64,000 nucleotides of DNA from Pseudomonas brassicacearum (GTDB lineage: Bacteria > Pseudomonadota > Gammaproteobacteria > Pseudomonadales > Pseudomonadaceae). A program made the translations under genes and the position numbers. Shown piece by piece: positions 44,101 through 52,453 of this stretch. The notes below the pieces were generated by a model. That model did not search any database. It was not told the DNA's origin and worked only from the letters and a program-made list of their open reading frames with translations. Where the stretch lies: NCBI RefSeq assembly GCF_003732225.1, contig NZ_MOBJ01000016.1, forward strand, positions 62,001 through 126,000, in the 5' to 3' direction. Numbering within the stretch: position 1 is the stretch's first letter; every line of letters begins with the position of its first letter.

Positions 44101-47100
44101 GCCTCGCTGAAGGTGATGGTCACCAGCGAGGTTTCACCGGCGGCCAGCGTCGAGTCGGCCAGCACGATGGTGGCGGTCGGGCGCTGACTATCGATAGCGT
44201 AAGTATTGGAATCGGTGGTCGCGGTACCGGCGTTGCCGGACAGGTCGGCAATCCCGGTATTGTCCAGAGTGATCACATTGCCGCTGTGAGTGACGCCATT
44301 CACCGGAGTCAGTGTGGCGGTCCAGGTCACGCCGCCATCGCTGCTGCTCACCGCGCTCAGCGTACCGTTGTCGATTGTCAGATCGGCGTTGGTAAAACCG
44401 GTCACCGCTTCACTGAAGGTGATGGTCACCAACGAAGTCTGACCGATCCCCAACGCAGTGTCCGTCACCACGATGGTGGCCGTCGGACGCTGGGTGTCGA
44501 TGGCGTAGTTGTTCGAGTTGGTGGTGCCGCTGCCGACGTTGCCGGAACCGTTCTGCACGCCGGTGTTGTCCAGGGTGATCAGGTTGGTGGCGTCAGTAAT
44601 GGCGTTGCTCGGGGTAAAGGTCGCTGTCCAGGTCACACCGCCATCGCTGCTGCTCACAGCCGTTAGCGTGCCGTTGGCAATCGTCAGGTCGGCGTTGGTG
44701 AAACCGGTCACTGCCTGGCTGAAGGTGATGGTGACCAGTGAGGTGTCGCCGATCTTCAGCGCGTTGTCGGCAACGACGATGGTCGCGGTCGGCCGCACGG
44801 TATCGATGGTGAAGTTACCGGAGTTGGTGGTGCCGCTGCCCGCATTGCCGACCAGGTCAGCCACGCCGGCGTTGGCCAGGGTGATCAGGTTGGTCGTATC
44901 GTTGATGCCCGCGGTCGGGGTAAAAGTCGCCGTCCAGGTGATACCGCCATCACTGCTGCTCACAGCGGTCAGCGTGCCGTTGGGAATCGTCAGGTCGGCG
45001 TTGGTGAAGCCGGTCACCGCCTCGCTGAAGGTGATGGTCACCAGCGAGGTTTCACCGGCGGCCAGCGTCGAGTCGGCCAGCACAATCGTGGCGGTCGGGC
45101 GCTGAGTGTCGATGGCGAAGTTGTTCGAGTCGATACTGCCGCTCCCGGCGTTGCCAGCCAGGTCGGACACGCCGGTGTTGTCCAGGGTGATCAGGTTGGT
45201 CGCATCCGTGGTGCTGGCGCTCGGCGTAAAGGTCGCGGTCCAGGTAATGCCGCCATCGCTGCTGCTGACCGCGGTCAGCGTTCCGTTGGCAATCGTCAGG
45301 TCGGCGTTGGTGAAGCCGGTCACCGCCTCGCTAAAGGTGATGGTCACCAGAGAGGTGTCACCGATCTTCAGTGCGTTATCCGCGACCACGATGGTGGCCG
45401 TCGGCCGAACAGTGTCGATGGCGTAGTTATTGGAGCTGGACGTACCCAGGCCGATATTGCCCACCGCGTTTTGTACACCGGTATTGTCCAGGGTGATCAG
45501 ATTCGTCGCATCGGTGATGGCGTTGGTCGGGGTGAAGGTTGCCGTCCAGGTGATACCGCCATCGCTGCTGCTGACCGCAGTCAGCGTGCCGTTGGCAATC
45601 GTCAGGTCGGCGTTGGTGAAGCCAGTCACTGCCTCGCTGAAGGTGATGGTCACCAGCGAGGTTTCACCGATGGTCAAAGCGTTGTCGGCGACCACAATGG
45701 TCGCGGTCGGGTGCGCGGTGTTGATCACGTAATTGCCCGAATCGGTGGTGCCGCTGCCTGCGTTGCCCGCCAGGTCACTGACACCGTTATTGGCCAGAGT
45801 GATCAGGTTGGTGGCATCCGACACCCCGTCAGTCGGGGTGAACGTGGCGGTCCAGGTGATACCGCCGTCGCTGCTTGTCACCGGACTCAACGTGCCATTG
45901 GCGATGCTCAGGTCGGCGTTGGTAAAACCACTCACCGCTTCGGAAAAGGTAATGGTCACCAGCGAGGTTTCGCCGGCCGTAAGGGTACTGTCAGCCACCA
46001 CAATGGTCGCGGTCGGGCGCACCGTATCGATGGCATAGTTGTTCGAATCGGTGGTGCCGGTGCCCGCATTACCGGCCAGGTCGGCGATCCCGGTGTTGTC
46101 CAGGGTGATCAGGTTGGTGGTGTCGGTGATGCTCGCGGTCGGGGTGAATGTCCCGGTCCAGGTGATCCCGCCATTACTGCTGCTGACCGCCGTCAACGTG
46201 CCGTTGGCAATCGTCAGGTCGGCGTTGGTGAAACCGCTCACAGCTTCAGAGAACGTGAAGGTGACCAGTGAGGTGTCGCCGATTTTCAGTGCGGTATCGG
46301 TGAACACGATGGTCGCCGTCGGCCGTACGGTGTCGATGGTGTAATTGTTGGACGTGCTGGTGCCAACCCCGGCTGTGCCCAGCGACACACTCTGGACCCC
46401 GGTGTTATCCAGGGTGATCAGGTTAGTGGTGTCAGTAATGGCGCTGGCCGGGGTGAGCGTCGCCGTCCAGGTCACCCCGCCATCGCTGCTGCTCACCGCG
46501 CTCAGCGTGCCGTTGGCAATCGTCAGGTCGGCGTTGGTGAAACCGGTCACCGCCTCAGTGAAGGTAATGGTCACCAGCGAAGTCTGGCCAATGTGCAGGG
46601 CGCTGTTCGCCACCGCGATGGTAGCGCTCGGTGCCGGTGCATAGGCGGTGTTCACGGTGCCGCCGTCGTTGAAGATATTGTTCACGGCCGCCACGCTGGC
46701 ACCGGTACTACCGCCGCCCTGCGCCGGACCGCCGGAGCCACTGCCACCGACGTTACCGGACAGCGCCGCGAAGTTGGCGGCGGTCATCAATACCGTGCCT
46801 TTGTTCCAGATCGCACCGACGCCTTTACCGGCCGCACCACCGGAGTCGGCGGAACCGCCCAGGCCACCACCGCCACCACCGCCACCACCGGCGGCGATGT
46901 TGCCGGAAATCACCGAGGTGCCAATGACTGTCAGGGTGCCGCTACTGGCGTTGTAAATACCACCGGCAGCCGACGCCCCGGCCCTGCCGGGCTTATCCCA
47001 ACCGGAGCCGCCACCGCCACCGCCGATGGAAATCGTGCCGTTGTTCGCCGTACCGCCCGCGCCACCGCTGCTGTAGTTGGCAGCCCCCGCGCCGCCCGCG

Positions 47101-48488
47101 CCACCGCTGCTGCTACCGCCGCGACCGCCCATGTAGTTGGGGTTGTACCCGCCACCGTTACCGCCCGTGTTGGCACTACCGCTCGTACCGCCGTACACAC
47201 CCGTTCCGAAACCGGAGGTGCCACCATGACCGCCGGCTTGCCCGCCCAATGCACCGCCACCGCCGCCGCCGCCGCCGACCGCGCCACCGACGTAAGGTGA
47301 GGTAACCCCGCCACCGCCACCGCCACCCGAAGCGGCGTTGCTGGTCACGGTGACGTTCTTGAGGGTCAGGTTGCCGGCGTTGAAAATACCGCCGCCCATG
47401 GCCGCCGTGCCGTCCGTACCGGCGGCAGCACCATTGCCGGCCACCAGGCCTTGTTTGATGATCAGCCCGTCGAGGGTCGCAGTGACCCCGGAAGCGACCT
47501 GAAGCACCCGGGTCTTGTACTGACCGTTGAGGGTCACATCGGCAATGCCGTCGTGGTTCAGGTCACCTTCCACAGTGACGTTCTTGGTAATGGTCAGTTG
47601 CGCGTTCAGATTGACCGTCATGGTGGTGCTGAACGTCACCGTGTCACCCACCACGGCATCGCTCAGCGCCTGACGCAATGAGCCGACCCCGCTGTCACCG
47701 TTGTTGGTGACCGTCAGGGTCGCCAGGCTGTACTGATACGCAGCCATGGACTGGGCCGACAGCACGTTATGGCTCTCGATGGTGCCGGTGGCGATTTCCA
47801 GATCCCAGTCACCGCTCACACCGGTACGGTTGTTCGACGCGGCGATATCGCGCCCGGTAAGTTGCGCCAGCGAGTCGACAAAGCTGATGCCCTTGTCACC
47901 TGCGGCGGTGTTGCAGGCGTAGATCAGAATGTCACCGCCGACGTTCATGTCATTGCCGATGCGCGCCAGCACCGCGCTGCGAGCCGCCACGTTATCGGCC
48001 GACAGGTAAGTGTCGCCCAGCCACAAGTCGCCGCTATTGCCGTGGGCGATGATTTCCACGGTACTCACGCCGTGATGGGTATCCAGATAATCAGCGATTT
48101 GCTGCAAACCATCCTTGGTCGGGTCGAGCTGGACCACCTCGGTGCCGGGTGCCACGCCTTTGAGCAGGCTATCGGCGTCCTTGATGCGCGAGTCGACGAA
48201 CACCACGCTCTGGCCGGGTACGGCGGTGGGCGTCGCAGCAGGCGCGGGCGTAGCCGCTGACGTGTTGTCCGTCTGGCCGTGGGTGTCCTTGCTGGCCACC
48301 GGGTGGTCGGCAACCGGTGCCTTGGCAGCGTCCGCCGTGGCGTGGCTGTCAGCTTGGGCGGCGGTATCGGCAACCGTGGCCGCCACTGCACCGTCGAACA
48401 GCATTCGCGGTTCCAGGGACATGATCATTGGCGATGCCAGGACGCGTGCGCCCTCCGTGACCTGCGACTTGCCTTTGCTCCACCACAT
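41163..48488 (-). CDS. Giant repeat protein (adhesin-like): LEPR motif, DUF4347, glycine-rich region, 16 Ig-like repeats
   Basis: About 2,441 residues. The start at 48488 (MWWSKGKSQVTEGARVLASP) follows GGGTGA. An LEPRMLFDGA motif stands at 25-34, a signature of many giant secreted proteins. After a low-complexity Ala/Thr linker comes a DUF4347 domain (about 95-250; VVFVDSRIKDADSLL to SGDWDLEI). A beta-helix-like region with long Gly runs follows (about 260-610), then sixteen ~102-residue Ig-like repeats with consensus RPTATIVVADNALKIGDTSL (about 620-2250), and a 190-residue C-terminus rich in Gly/Ser ending EMQA. There is no RTX repeat or obvious retention domain. Likely a surface adhesin exported by the neighbouring genes; ligand unknown. 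Confidence 0.9.
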   Translation of the reverse strand: MWWSKGKSQVTEGARVLASPMIMSLEPRMLFDGAVAATVADTAAQADSHATADAAKAPVADHPVASKDTHGQTDNTSAATPAPAATPTAVPGQSVVFVDSRIKDADSLLKGVAPGTEVVQLDPTKDGLQQIADYLDTHHGVSTVEIIAHGNSGDLWLGDTYLSADNVAARSAVLARIGNDMNVGGDILIYACNTAAGDKGISFVDSLAQLTGRDIAASNNRTGVSGDWDLEIATGTIESHNVLSAQSMAAYQYSLATLTVTNNGDSGVGSLRQALSDAVVGDTVTFSTTMTVNLNAQLTITKNVTVEGDLNHDGIADVTLNGQYKTRVLQVASGVTATLDGLIIKQGLVAGNGAAAGTDGTAAMGGGIFNAGNLTLKNVTVTSNAASGGGGGGGVTSPYVGGAVGGGGGGGGALGGQAGGHGGTSGFGTGVYGGTSGSANTGGNGGGYNPNYMGGRGGSSSGGAGGAGAANYSSGGAGGTANNGTISIGGGGGGSGWDKPGRAGASAAGGIYNASSGTLTVIGTSVISGNIAAGGGGGGGGGLGGSADSGGAAGKGVGAIWNKGTVLMTAANFAALSGNVGGSGSGGPAQGGGSTGASVAAVNNIFNDGGTVNTAYAPAPSATIAVANSALHIGQTSLVTITFTEAVTGFTNADLTIANGTLSAVSSSDGGVTWTATLTPASAITDTTNLITLDNTGVQSVSLGTAGVGTSTSNNYTIDTVRPTATIVFTDTALKIGDTSLVTFTFSEAVSGFTNADLTIANGTLTAVSSSNGGITWTGTFTPTASITDTTNLITLDNTGIADLAGNAGTGTTDSNNYAIDTVRPTATIVVADSTLTAGETSLVTITFSEAVSGFTNADLSIANGTLSPVTSSDGGITWTATFTPTDGVSDATNLITLANNGVSDLAGNAGSGTTDSGNYVINTAHPTATIVVADNALTIGETSLVTITFSEAVTGFTNADLTIANGTLTAVSSSDGGITWTATFTPTNAITDATNLITLDNTGVQNAVGNIGLGTSSSNNYAIDTVRPTATIVVADNALKIGDTSLVTITFSEAVTGFTNADLTIANGTLTAVSSSDGGITWTATFTPSASTTDATNLITLDNTGVSDLAGNAGSGSIDSNNFAIDTQRPTATIVLADSTLAAGETSLVTITFSEAVTGFTNADLTIPNGTLTAVSSSDGGITWTATFTPTAGINDTTNLITLANAGVADLVGNAGSGTTNSGNFTIDTVRPTATIVVADNALKIGDTSLVTITFSQAVTGFTNADLTIANGTLTAVSSSDGGVTWTATFTPSNAITDATNLITLDNTGVQNGSGNVGSGTTNSNNYAIDTQRPTATIVVTDTALGIGQTSLVTITFSEAVTGFTNADLTIDNGTLSAVSSSDGGVTWTATLTPVNGVTHSGNVITLDNTGIADLSGNAGTATTDSNTYAIDSQRPTATIVLADSTLAAGETSLVTITFSEAVTGFTNADLTIPNGTLTAVSSSDGGITWTATFTPSAGINDTTNLITLANAGVADLAGNAGSGTTSSGNFTIDTVRPTATIVVADNALKIGDTSLVTITFSEAVSGFSNADLTIANGTLTAVSSSDGGVTWTATFTPTNAITDATNLITLDNTGVQNGSGNVGSGSTDSNNYAIDTVRPTATIVVTDTALGIGDTSLVTITFSEAVTGFTNADLTIANGTLTAVSSSDGGITWTATFTPSASTTDAANLITLDNTGVADLSGNAGSGSTDSNNFAIDTVRPTATIVLADSTLAAGETSLVTITFSEAVTGFTNADLTIPNGTLTAVSSSDGGITWTATFTPTNGIKDTTNLITLANTGVADLIGNAGTGTTDSGNFTIDTQRPTATIVVADNALKVGETSSVTITFSEAVSGFTNADLTIANGTLTSVSSSDGGITWTATFTPSANITDTTNLITLDNSGVQNASGNAGVGTTDSNNYAIDTQRPTATIVVANPLLGIGQTSLVTITFSETVSGFTLSDLSVANGTLSNLLSSDGGRTWTATLTPTANINDATNQIMLNTANVLDSAGNAGSTVALSNNYVLDADRPTGTIVVAKPLLGIGQTSLVTITFSEAVSGFDLSDLSVTNGTLSNLASSDGGKTWTAKFTPTANVTDPTNLIVLDSSNVNDAAGNAGTGLAISNNYALDSDRPTATIVIDNPNLGVGQTSQVTFTFSEAVKHFDLSDISVANGTLTNLSSSNGGKTWTATLTPTANINDATNFIGLDSSNVTDRAGNTGTGVAISNNFAINTVPVVTPPTVVVSVGDPQFRGRDPAPPQTAPDLPLQPIVFTPPTGNLGSPLTFAPLFEQRVLGDGIRPLGDIFINRGALSPSYIAQVFTSSDSGGNGSSHGFLGFGGGDGGVFGSSTLSSLFSHQSNSGDSSFNAFGDRSIQHGGDASQGLHGVYGALTLGEQLQQLENTEKQQIQALAAALKQVGISEMQA
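41736..46632. repeat. Sixteen tandem 306-bp repeats in the adhesin gene
   Basis: Each unit encodes about 102 residues beginning RPTATI. Units at the far C-terminal side (three copies) are more divergent. In the middle, units of types STLAAG, NALKIG and TALGIG recur in order, giving a higher-order period of 918 bp with very similar copies, which points to recent unequal exchange or gene conversion. Confidence 0.93.
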
Positions 48489-48527
48489 GCGGCTCACCCG
48501 GACTCGAACTTTTATGACTGCGCAAAT

Positions 48528-48557
48528 AAAAAACGCCGCGATCAACTGATCGCGGCG
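48528..48557 (-). terminator. Strong terminator between the sulfotransferase and adhesin genes
   Basis: On the minus strand CGCCGCGAT-CAGTTG-ATCGCGGCG is followed by TTTTTTATTT. The stem includes the last codons and the stop of the sulfotransferase gene. It lies 40 bases upstream of the adhesin start codon. Confidence 0.9.
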
Positions 48558-49387
48558 TCGGCTTTCATACGGATAACATTGGCAGCACTGGCTGAGCCAT
48601 CGTGCCAAAAGGACAACTCTGCGTATTTGTCGAACAGGTCCGGCGGCAGGATCGTGCGCCGAGGCTCCAGTGCGACCGAGCGTTTGACCTTGTGCAGCCC
48701 CGATACCCCAAGCGCCTGATCGAATTCCGGCGCGTCATAGGCGAGGTTGTTGAAATCGTGCTCGAACCAGGGTTCGCCGATGAAATCGTAGATCAACCGC
48801 ATGACCCGGTCAGGGGCCTGGCTCAGCAGGTCGTAATCGACGATCAGCAGCGAGTCGGCGTTTTCGCCGTAATAAGCCTCTTTCAACGCCGTCCAGGCAA
48901 ACCCCACCAGACGATTGCGCTGCGCCAGGGTTTCGCAACGGCTGTAAACGGTATTGCGCTCGATTTCGTCGTTGAACAGTTTGGTGTTCTCGAAGGGGTT
49001 AGCGCGGTACAGACGCTCAAGGCTGTCCATCACCCAGGCGACATTGCGCACACAGGCAATGGTTTTGGCCTTGGGAAACAGTTCCCGTAGCGCAGGCTGA
49101 CGCGAGCACCATTGGCGATTGGTATCGAAGATAACGGGTGTATCTGCCTGATCGGCATAGAAGGAGTCGAACAGACCGCGCAATAGACGACGGCGTAGCG
49201 GAGTGTCGATCACCGCGCCAAATTCGCTGCCGGCACTGCATTGCTCCAGGACACTGGAGAACAGCGATCCGACGGGGCTGGTCATACCGGCGTGAAACCG
49301 CGGGTTCTGCAACAGGATCGCAGAAAGCAGGGTCGAGCCTGAGCGCGGCAAGCCGGAGATAAAGTGGAACTTCTGCAATCCCTTCAC
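48542..49387 (-). CDS. Sulfotransferase family protein (upstream of adhesin)
   Basis: About 281 residues. The family start is FHFISGLPRSGSTLLSAILL, whose PRSGST loop binds the PAPS sulfate end; the second site is IACVRNVAWVMDSLERLYR. The start is uncertain: GTG at 49387 or TTG at 49378; an open frame further up to 49561 shows no family likeness. It is distinct in sequence from the sulfotransferase at 37285. A terminator immediately follows, so it may be transcribed separately from the adhesin. Co-location with an APS kinase suggests that a locus product is sulfated. Confidence 0.85.
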   Translation of the reverse strand: MKGLQKFHFISGLPRSGSTLLSAILLQNPRFHAGMTSPVGSLFSSVLEQCSAGSEFGAVIDTPLRRRLLRGLFDSFYADQADTPVIFDTNRQWCSRQPALRELFPKAKTIACVRNVAWVMDSLERLYRANPFENTKLFNDEIERNTVYSRCETLAQRNRLVGFAWTALKEAYYGENADSLLIVDYDLLSQAPDRVMRLIYDFIGEPWFEHDFNNLAYDAPEFDQALGVSGLHKVKRSVALEPRRTILPPDLFDKYAELSFWHDGSASAANVIRMKADAAIS

Positions 49388-49558
49388 CGTAGTCGTCAGT
49401 CCTTTGTAGGACAAAGCGTAGCCTACGAACTTGGATCCGACTAGTGGTGTTTTGATATCAAATCGGAGCAAAAACCCTGCGAAAGGTACGGTTGTAACAA
49501 AAGCGGGCGAAGTGAAACGTTTAAGCTGATAGATACCTTCATTTGATGCCTTGAACGT

Positions 49559-49660
49559 CAAAAGATCGCAGCCTACGGCAGCTCGGATTTGGGTCGATCA
49601 CCCGATTGGGTTCGACACAAATCCATCGTAGGAGCTGGCGTAGCCTGCGATCTTTTGATC
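49559..49660. repeat. REP-like inverted repeat
   Basis: AAAAGATCGCAGCCTACGGC and GCGTAGCCTGCGATCTTTTG face each other between the glycosyltransferase and sulfotransferase genes; this is the GATCGCAG-core family. Confidence 0.85.
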
Positions 49661-49704
49661 TTCCGATTTGCGGGTACCGAAGTTCTTCGCCGTACCCCTA
49701 CACC

Positions 49705-51297
49705 TTATTTTTTGGGACTGTTGATAACAAACAACCGCGCCCGCGCATTGCCTGCGACTTTTTCTGTGATTTCCTGCCAACCGGCGGGCAGAGGCGCGAA
49801 CTCATCAGGCTGGTCAGCGGTGCTGAACAGCCACACACGGCTCGTGCCGGGCGGCAGATCGGTGAGGTGATCGAGGTAGATCTTGTCGGCTGCCTCTTCA
49901 ACCAGAGTACCGAAACCATAGGCATTCGGCCGACTGGACGTGCCGTTGGCCAAGACCGGGGTAAAGAGCCGCGGCTGGACGACGGTGCGATCGTAGTAAA
50001 CGTACGGCATGTACCAGAGCAGATCGCTGATGACGACCTGATCACCTGGCTCGTAATGCTGATTGATGAATTCGACCGTCACGTTGATCTGGTCATTCGG
50101 ATCGACGGTCGCGTTGTTTTTCAGGCCTACCCCTTCAACACCGACAAACAGCAGGAGTAATCCCAGGGCCAGTACTCGGAAGCCTTTTTTCAGGCCATTG
50201 ACACTCAGCGCAATGATCAGTGGCAGGCCTAACGCGAAGGCTGTCACGTAGCGTTCGATGAATACCGGTGAAATGAACGACACCAGGAAAACCAGGACCA
50301 GCGGCACCACCGTGTAAATCGCCAGCAAGGCACTCCAGCGGTAGGCGCTCCGGTCACGCAGCACCGTCCACACGATGACGCCCAGCAACAGCACCGGCAG
50401 TGCGAAAAACACCAGCCTGGGCAGGAAGTCATCATCGCCCTGGATCATGAAAGTCCAGACCATGGACGGCAGGGAGCTGAGGATGACCGGATCCTCCCAG
50501 CCCACATCGCCGCTGGCCTTGAGTTCCGGCATGTGCTGAACCAGATTCAGCAGCTGCGGGACCCACGGCAGAAACAGCAGCACGATCGCCGCGTTGGTCA
50601 GCCACCAACCCGGGCGGCTGATGTGCCGCGTTGGGTTGCCCGGCTGCACACGCAGCACCAGCAAGTACAACCAGTGGGCAATCACGCACAGCGCTGTGAA
50701 ATAGTGGGTGTAAAACGCGGCGGCCATCAGTAGTGCATAGATCACCAGATACCGTGCGCGCTGGGGCTGTTTGATCCAATACACCAGCGCAATCGTCGCG
50801 CCAAGCAACAACACGCCCAGCAGCGAATACATCCGCACTTCCTGGCTGTAACGCACCGCCGAAGGGAATAGCGCCAACAGCAACCCCGCCAGCAACGCCA
50901 CCCGTGGATTGGCGATCAACCGTACCAGCCAGATGCCCAGTGCCACCGTGGCGATTCCCGGCAGCGCACTCAGGCTGCGAATCGAGAGAATGCCGTCGCC
51001 GAACAGCTCGATCCAACCGTGTAGCACCATGAAGTAGAGCGGTGGATGCACATCACGGGCTGCATGGAACCAGATCCCGGCCAGATCGTACTGGCTCATC
51101 AGCAGGCTGGAGCCTTCATCGCCCCAAATCGCCGCCGCCGTCAGGTCGTAAAACCGCACAAACGTCGCCAGCGCCAGAATTGGCCAGATCCCATACTCGG
51201 TCAGCCACTGAAACAGACGCGCCGAGGCCGTCAGCCGAGTGCGCGCAGAGCGCTCATCAGGCTTGCCGGCAAGCTCTGTTTCTCTACGGTATTCCAT
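49705..51297 (-). CDS. GT-C glycosyltransferase (PMT/ArnT-like, family 39 type)
   Basis: This 530-residue multi-pass membrane protein has the GT-C features: an acidic motif in the first periplasmic loop (AAIWGDEGSSLLMSQYDL, with DE) and an Arg/Glu-rich second loop (SAVRYSQEVRMYSLL). About ten helices follow, then a soluble C-terminal domain from about residue 385 (TVEFINQHYEPGDQVVISDL). Members transfer sugars from polyprenyl-phosphate carriers to lipids or proteins in the periplasm. Location beside the giant protein suggests that it could glycosylate it, which is inference. AGGGGG lies four bases before the ATG at 51297. Confidence 0.87.
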   Translation of the reverse strand: MEYRRETELAGKPDERSARTRLTASARLFQWLTEYGIWPILALATFVRFYDLTAAAIWGDEGSSLLMSQYDLAGIWFHAARDVHPPLYFMVLHGWIELFGDGILSIRSLSALPGIATVALGIWLVRLIANPRVALLAGLLLALFPSAVRYSQEVRMYSLLGVLLLGATIALVYWIKQPQRARYLVIYALLMAAAFYTHYFTALCVIAHWLYLLVLRVQPGNPTRHISRPGWWLTNAAIVLLFLPWVPQLLNLVQHMPELKASGDVGWEDPVILSSLPSMVWTFMIQGDDDFLPRLVFFALPVLLLGVIVWTVLRDRSAYRWSALLAIYTVVPLVLVFLVSFISPVFIERYVTAFALGLPLIIALSVNGLKKGFRVLALGLLLLFVGVEGVGLKNNATVDPNDQINVTVEFINQHYEPGDQVVISDLLWYMPYVYYDRTVVQPRLFTPVLANGTSSRPNAYGFGTLVEEAADKIYLDHLTDLPPGTSRVWLFSTADQPDEFAPLPAGWQEITEKVAGNARARLFVINSPKK

Positions 51298-51468
51298 CTA
51301 TCCCCCTGGGTGATCGAAAGGCCCTATAAGGCTTGGACCTTGAACTGGGTGTGGATGCTGCCCCATTCCCTGCACGCACGCAATGTAGCGGCATTCGTCT
51401 TAGCGGCTACGCTGATCGGTGGTCGGCGGACAAGCCGGCCTCCTCCAAAAAACACAGGGATAACAACC

Positions 51469-52089
51469 ATGGAAGTGTTTACCGGAACCATCCAGACCTT
51501 CGCTTTCAACTATCCACCCAGTGGCTGGGCGTTGTGCAACGGGCAGACCATGCAAGTCGGCCAGTTCCAGGCGCTGTTCGCCTTGCTCGGCACCAATTAC
51601 GGCGGCAACGGCTCGACAAACTTCATGCTGCCGGACCTGCGCGGTCGCCTGCCTCTGTGCCAGGGTTTGGGCCTGAACCTCACTCCACGGGTGATCGGCA
51701 CCGCCTCCGGCGCCGAACAAACCGCCGCCACCCTGAGCAACCTGCCCATCCACACGCCCACGGCGACGGCCGTCGGCACTCCTAACCTGACCGCCACCAC
51801 CACCGTCAACCTGGCCAGTGTTGCTGCCACCCCCCTGAGCGTACCCTCAACGGCCAATGCCTTTATCGGTGCCTCCAGCGGCGGCCCGGGCACGGCCAAT
51901 ATTTACTCCACCACACAGGGCACTGCGCCCGTGCCACTGCAAGGTGTCAGCACCAGCGTTGGCGGCACCGTCAACGTCGCCGTCTCCGTAGCGCCCATCG
52001 GCGGCGGCGTGCCCATGGACACGATGAACCCGTTCCTGGTGTTGAATTTCAGCATGTGCCTCAACGGTCTTTTCCCGTCTCGCAACTGA
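51469..52089 (+). CDS. Phage tail-collar (microcystin-dependent protein MdpB-like)
   Basis: This 206-residue protein begins MEVFTGTIQTFAFNYPPSGW, then CNGQTMQVGQFQALFALLGT and NFMLPDLRGRLPL, the tail-collar domain pattern. The remainder is Thr/Ala/Val-rich. Proteins of this type, named for MdpB, occur outside prophages, often in sets; their role is not clear, though they may be surface or matrix proteins. AGGGA lies eight bases before the ATG. No other phage genes are nearby. It is divergent from the glycosyltransferase gene. Confidence 0.87.
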   Translation: MEVFTGTIQTFAFNYPPSGWALCNGQTMQVGQFQALFALLGTNYGGNGSTNFMLPDLRGRLPLCQGLGLNLTPRVIGTASGAEQTAATLSNLPIHTPTATAVGTPNLTATTTVNLASVAATPLSVPSTANAFIGASSGGPGTANIYSTTQGTAPVPLQGVSTSVGGTVNVAVSVAPIGGGVPMDTMNPFLVLNFSMCLNGLFPSRN

Positions 52090-52096
52090 ACGTGCT

Positions 52097-52117
52097 ACCG
52101 GGGCCCAAGGCCCCGGT
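52097..52117 (+). terminator. Hairpin between the tail-collar and DUF6916 genes
   Basis: ACCGGGGCC-CAA-GGCCCCGGT forms a perfect 9-bp stem followed by CCTTTACTTTTC. It could reduce transcription into the next gene. Confidence 0.6.
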
Positions 52118-52141
52118 CCTTTACTTTTCTGGAGCCAGGCC

Positions 52142-52453
52142 ATGCAGCAACAGGTCAACAGCAACCATTTCCGGCAGCTAGTGGAAAAACCCAGCGCGCT
52201 GTATCTGGAGGATGGCAGCGAACTGCCGGTGATCGTCGAATCGGTAGAGGACGTACCAAGGGCACGCTTGTCAGAGGACAGCCGAATGCCTTTTGGCGTG
52301 ACCTTGAGCAGTGCGCAGCCCACCTCGTTCGTCGATGGACTCTGTGCTATCGACTTGCCAGAGCTGGGCCGTATCGAAGGCATATTTGTATCGCGCACAC
52401 TGACTCTGGGACGCGACGCAAGTCGGGCGTATTTCTACATCACCTTCAACTGA
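52142..52453 (+). CDS. DUF6916-like small protein
   Basis: This 103-residue soluble protein begins MQQQVNSNHFRQLVEKPSAL. The middle (GVTLSSAQPTSFVDGLCAID) and the end (GRDASRAYFYITFN) fit a small beta-rich family that I recall being paired with tail-collar genes (DUF6916); the name is from memory. TGGAG precedes the start. It ends in an 8-base convergent overlap with the GNAT gene. Confidence 0.65.
   Translation: MQQQVNSNHFRQLVEKPSALYLEDGSELPVIVESVEDVPRARLSEDSRMPFGVTLSSAQPTSFVDGLCAIDLPELGRIEGIFVSRTLTLGRDASRAYFYITFN

Noticed and set aside
41736..46632. CRISPR array
   Set aside because: The repeats are 306 bp, contiguous and coding; there are no spacers and no cas genes. The REP pairs elsewhere are also not arrays.
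42654..46644. Many long open frames on the plus strand across the repeat region
   Set aside because: They are antisense shadows of the 306-bp adhesin repeats; the minus frame has the domain structure and matching repeat register.
41163..48488. LapA-type adhesin with RTX repeats and retention module
   Set aside because: No RTX nonapeptides, no LapG-type cleavage segment and no LapBCD genes are visible in the window.
51469..52453. Prophage
   Set aside because: Only a tail-collar-type gene is present; no capsid, terminase, lysis or other tail genes are nearby.
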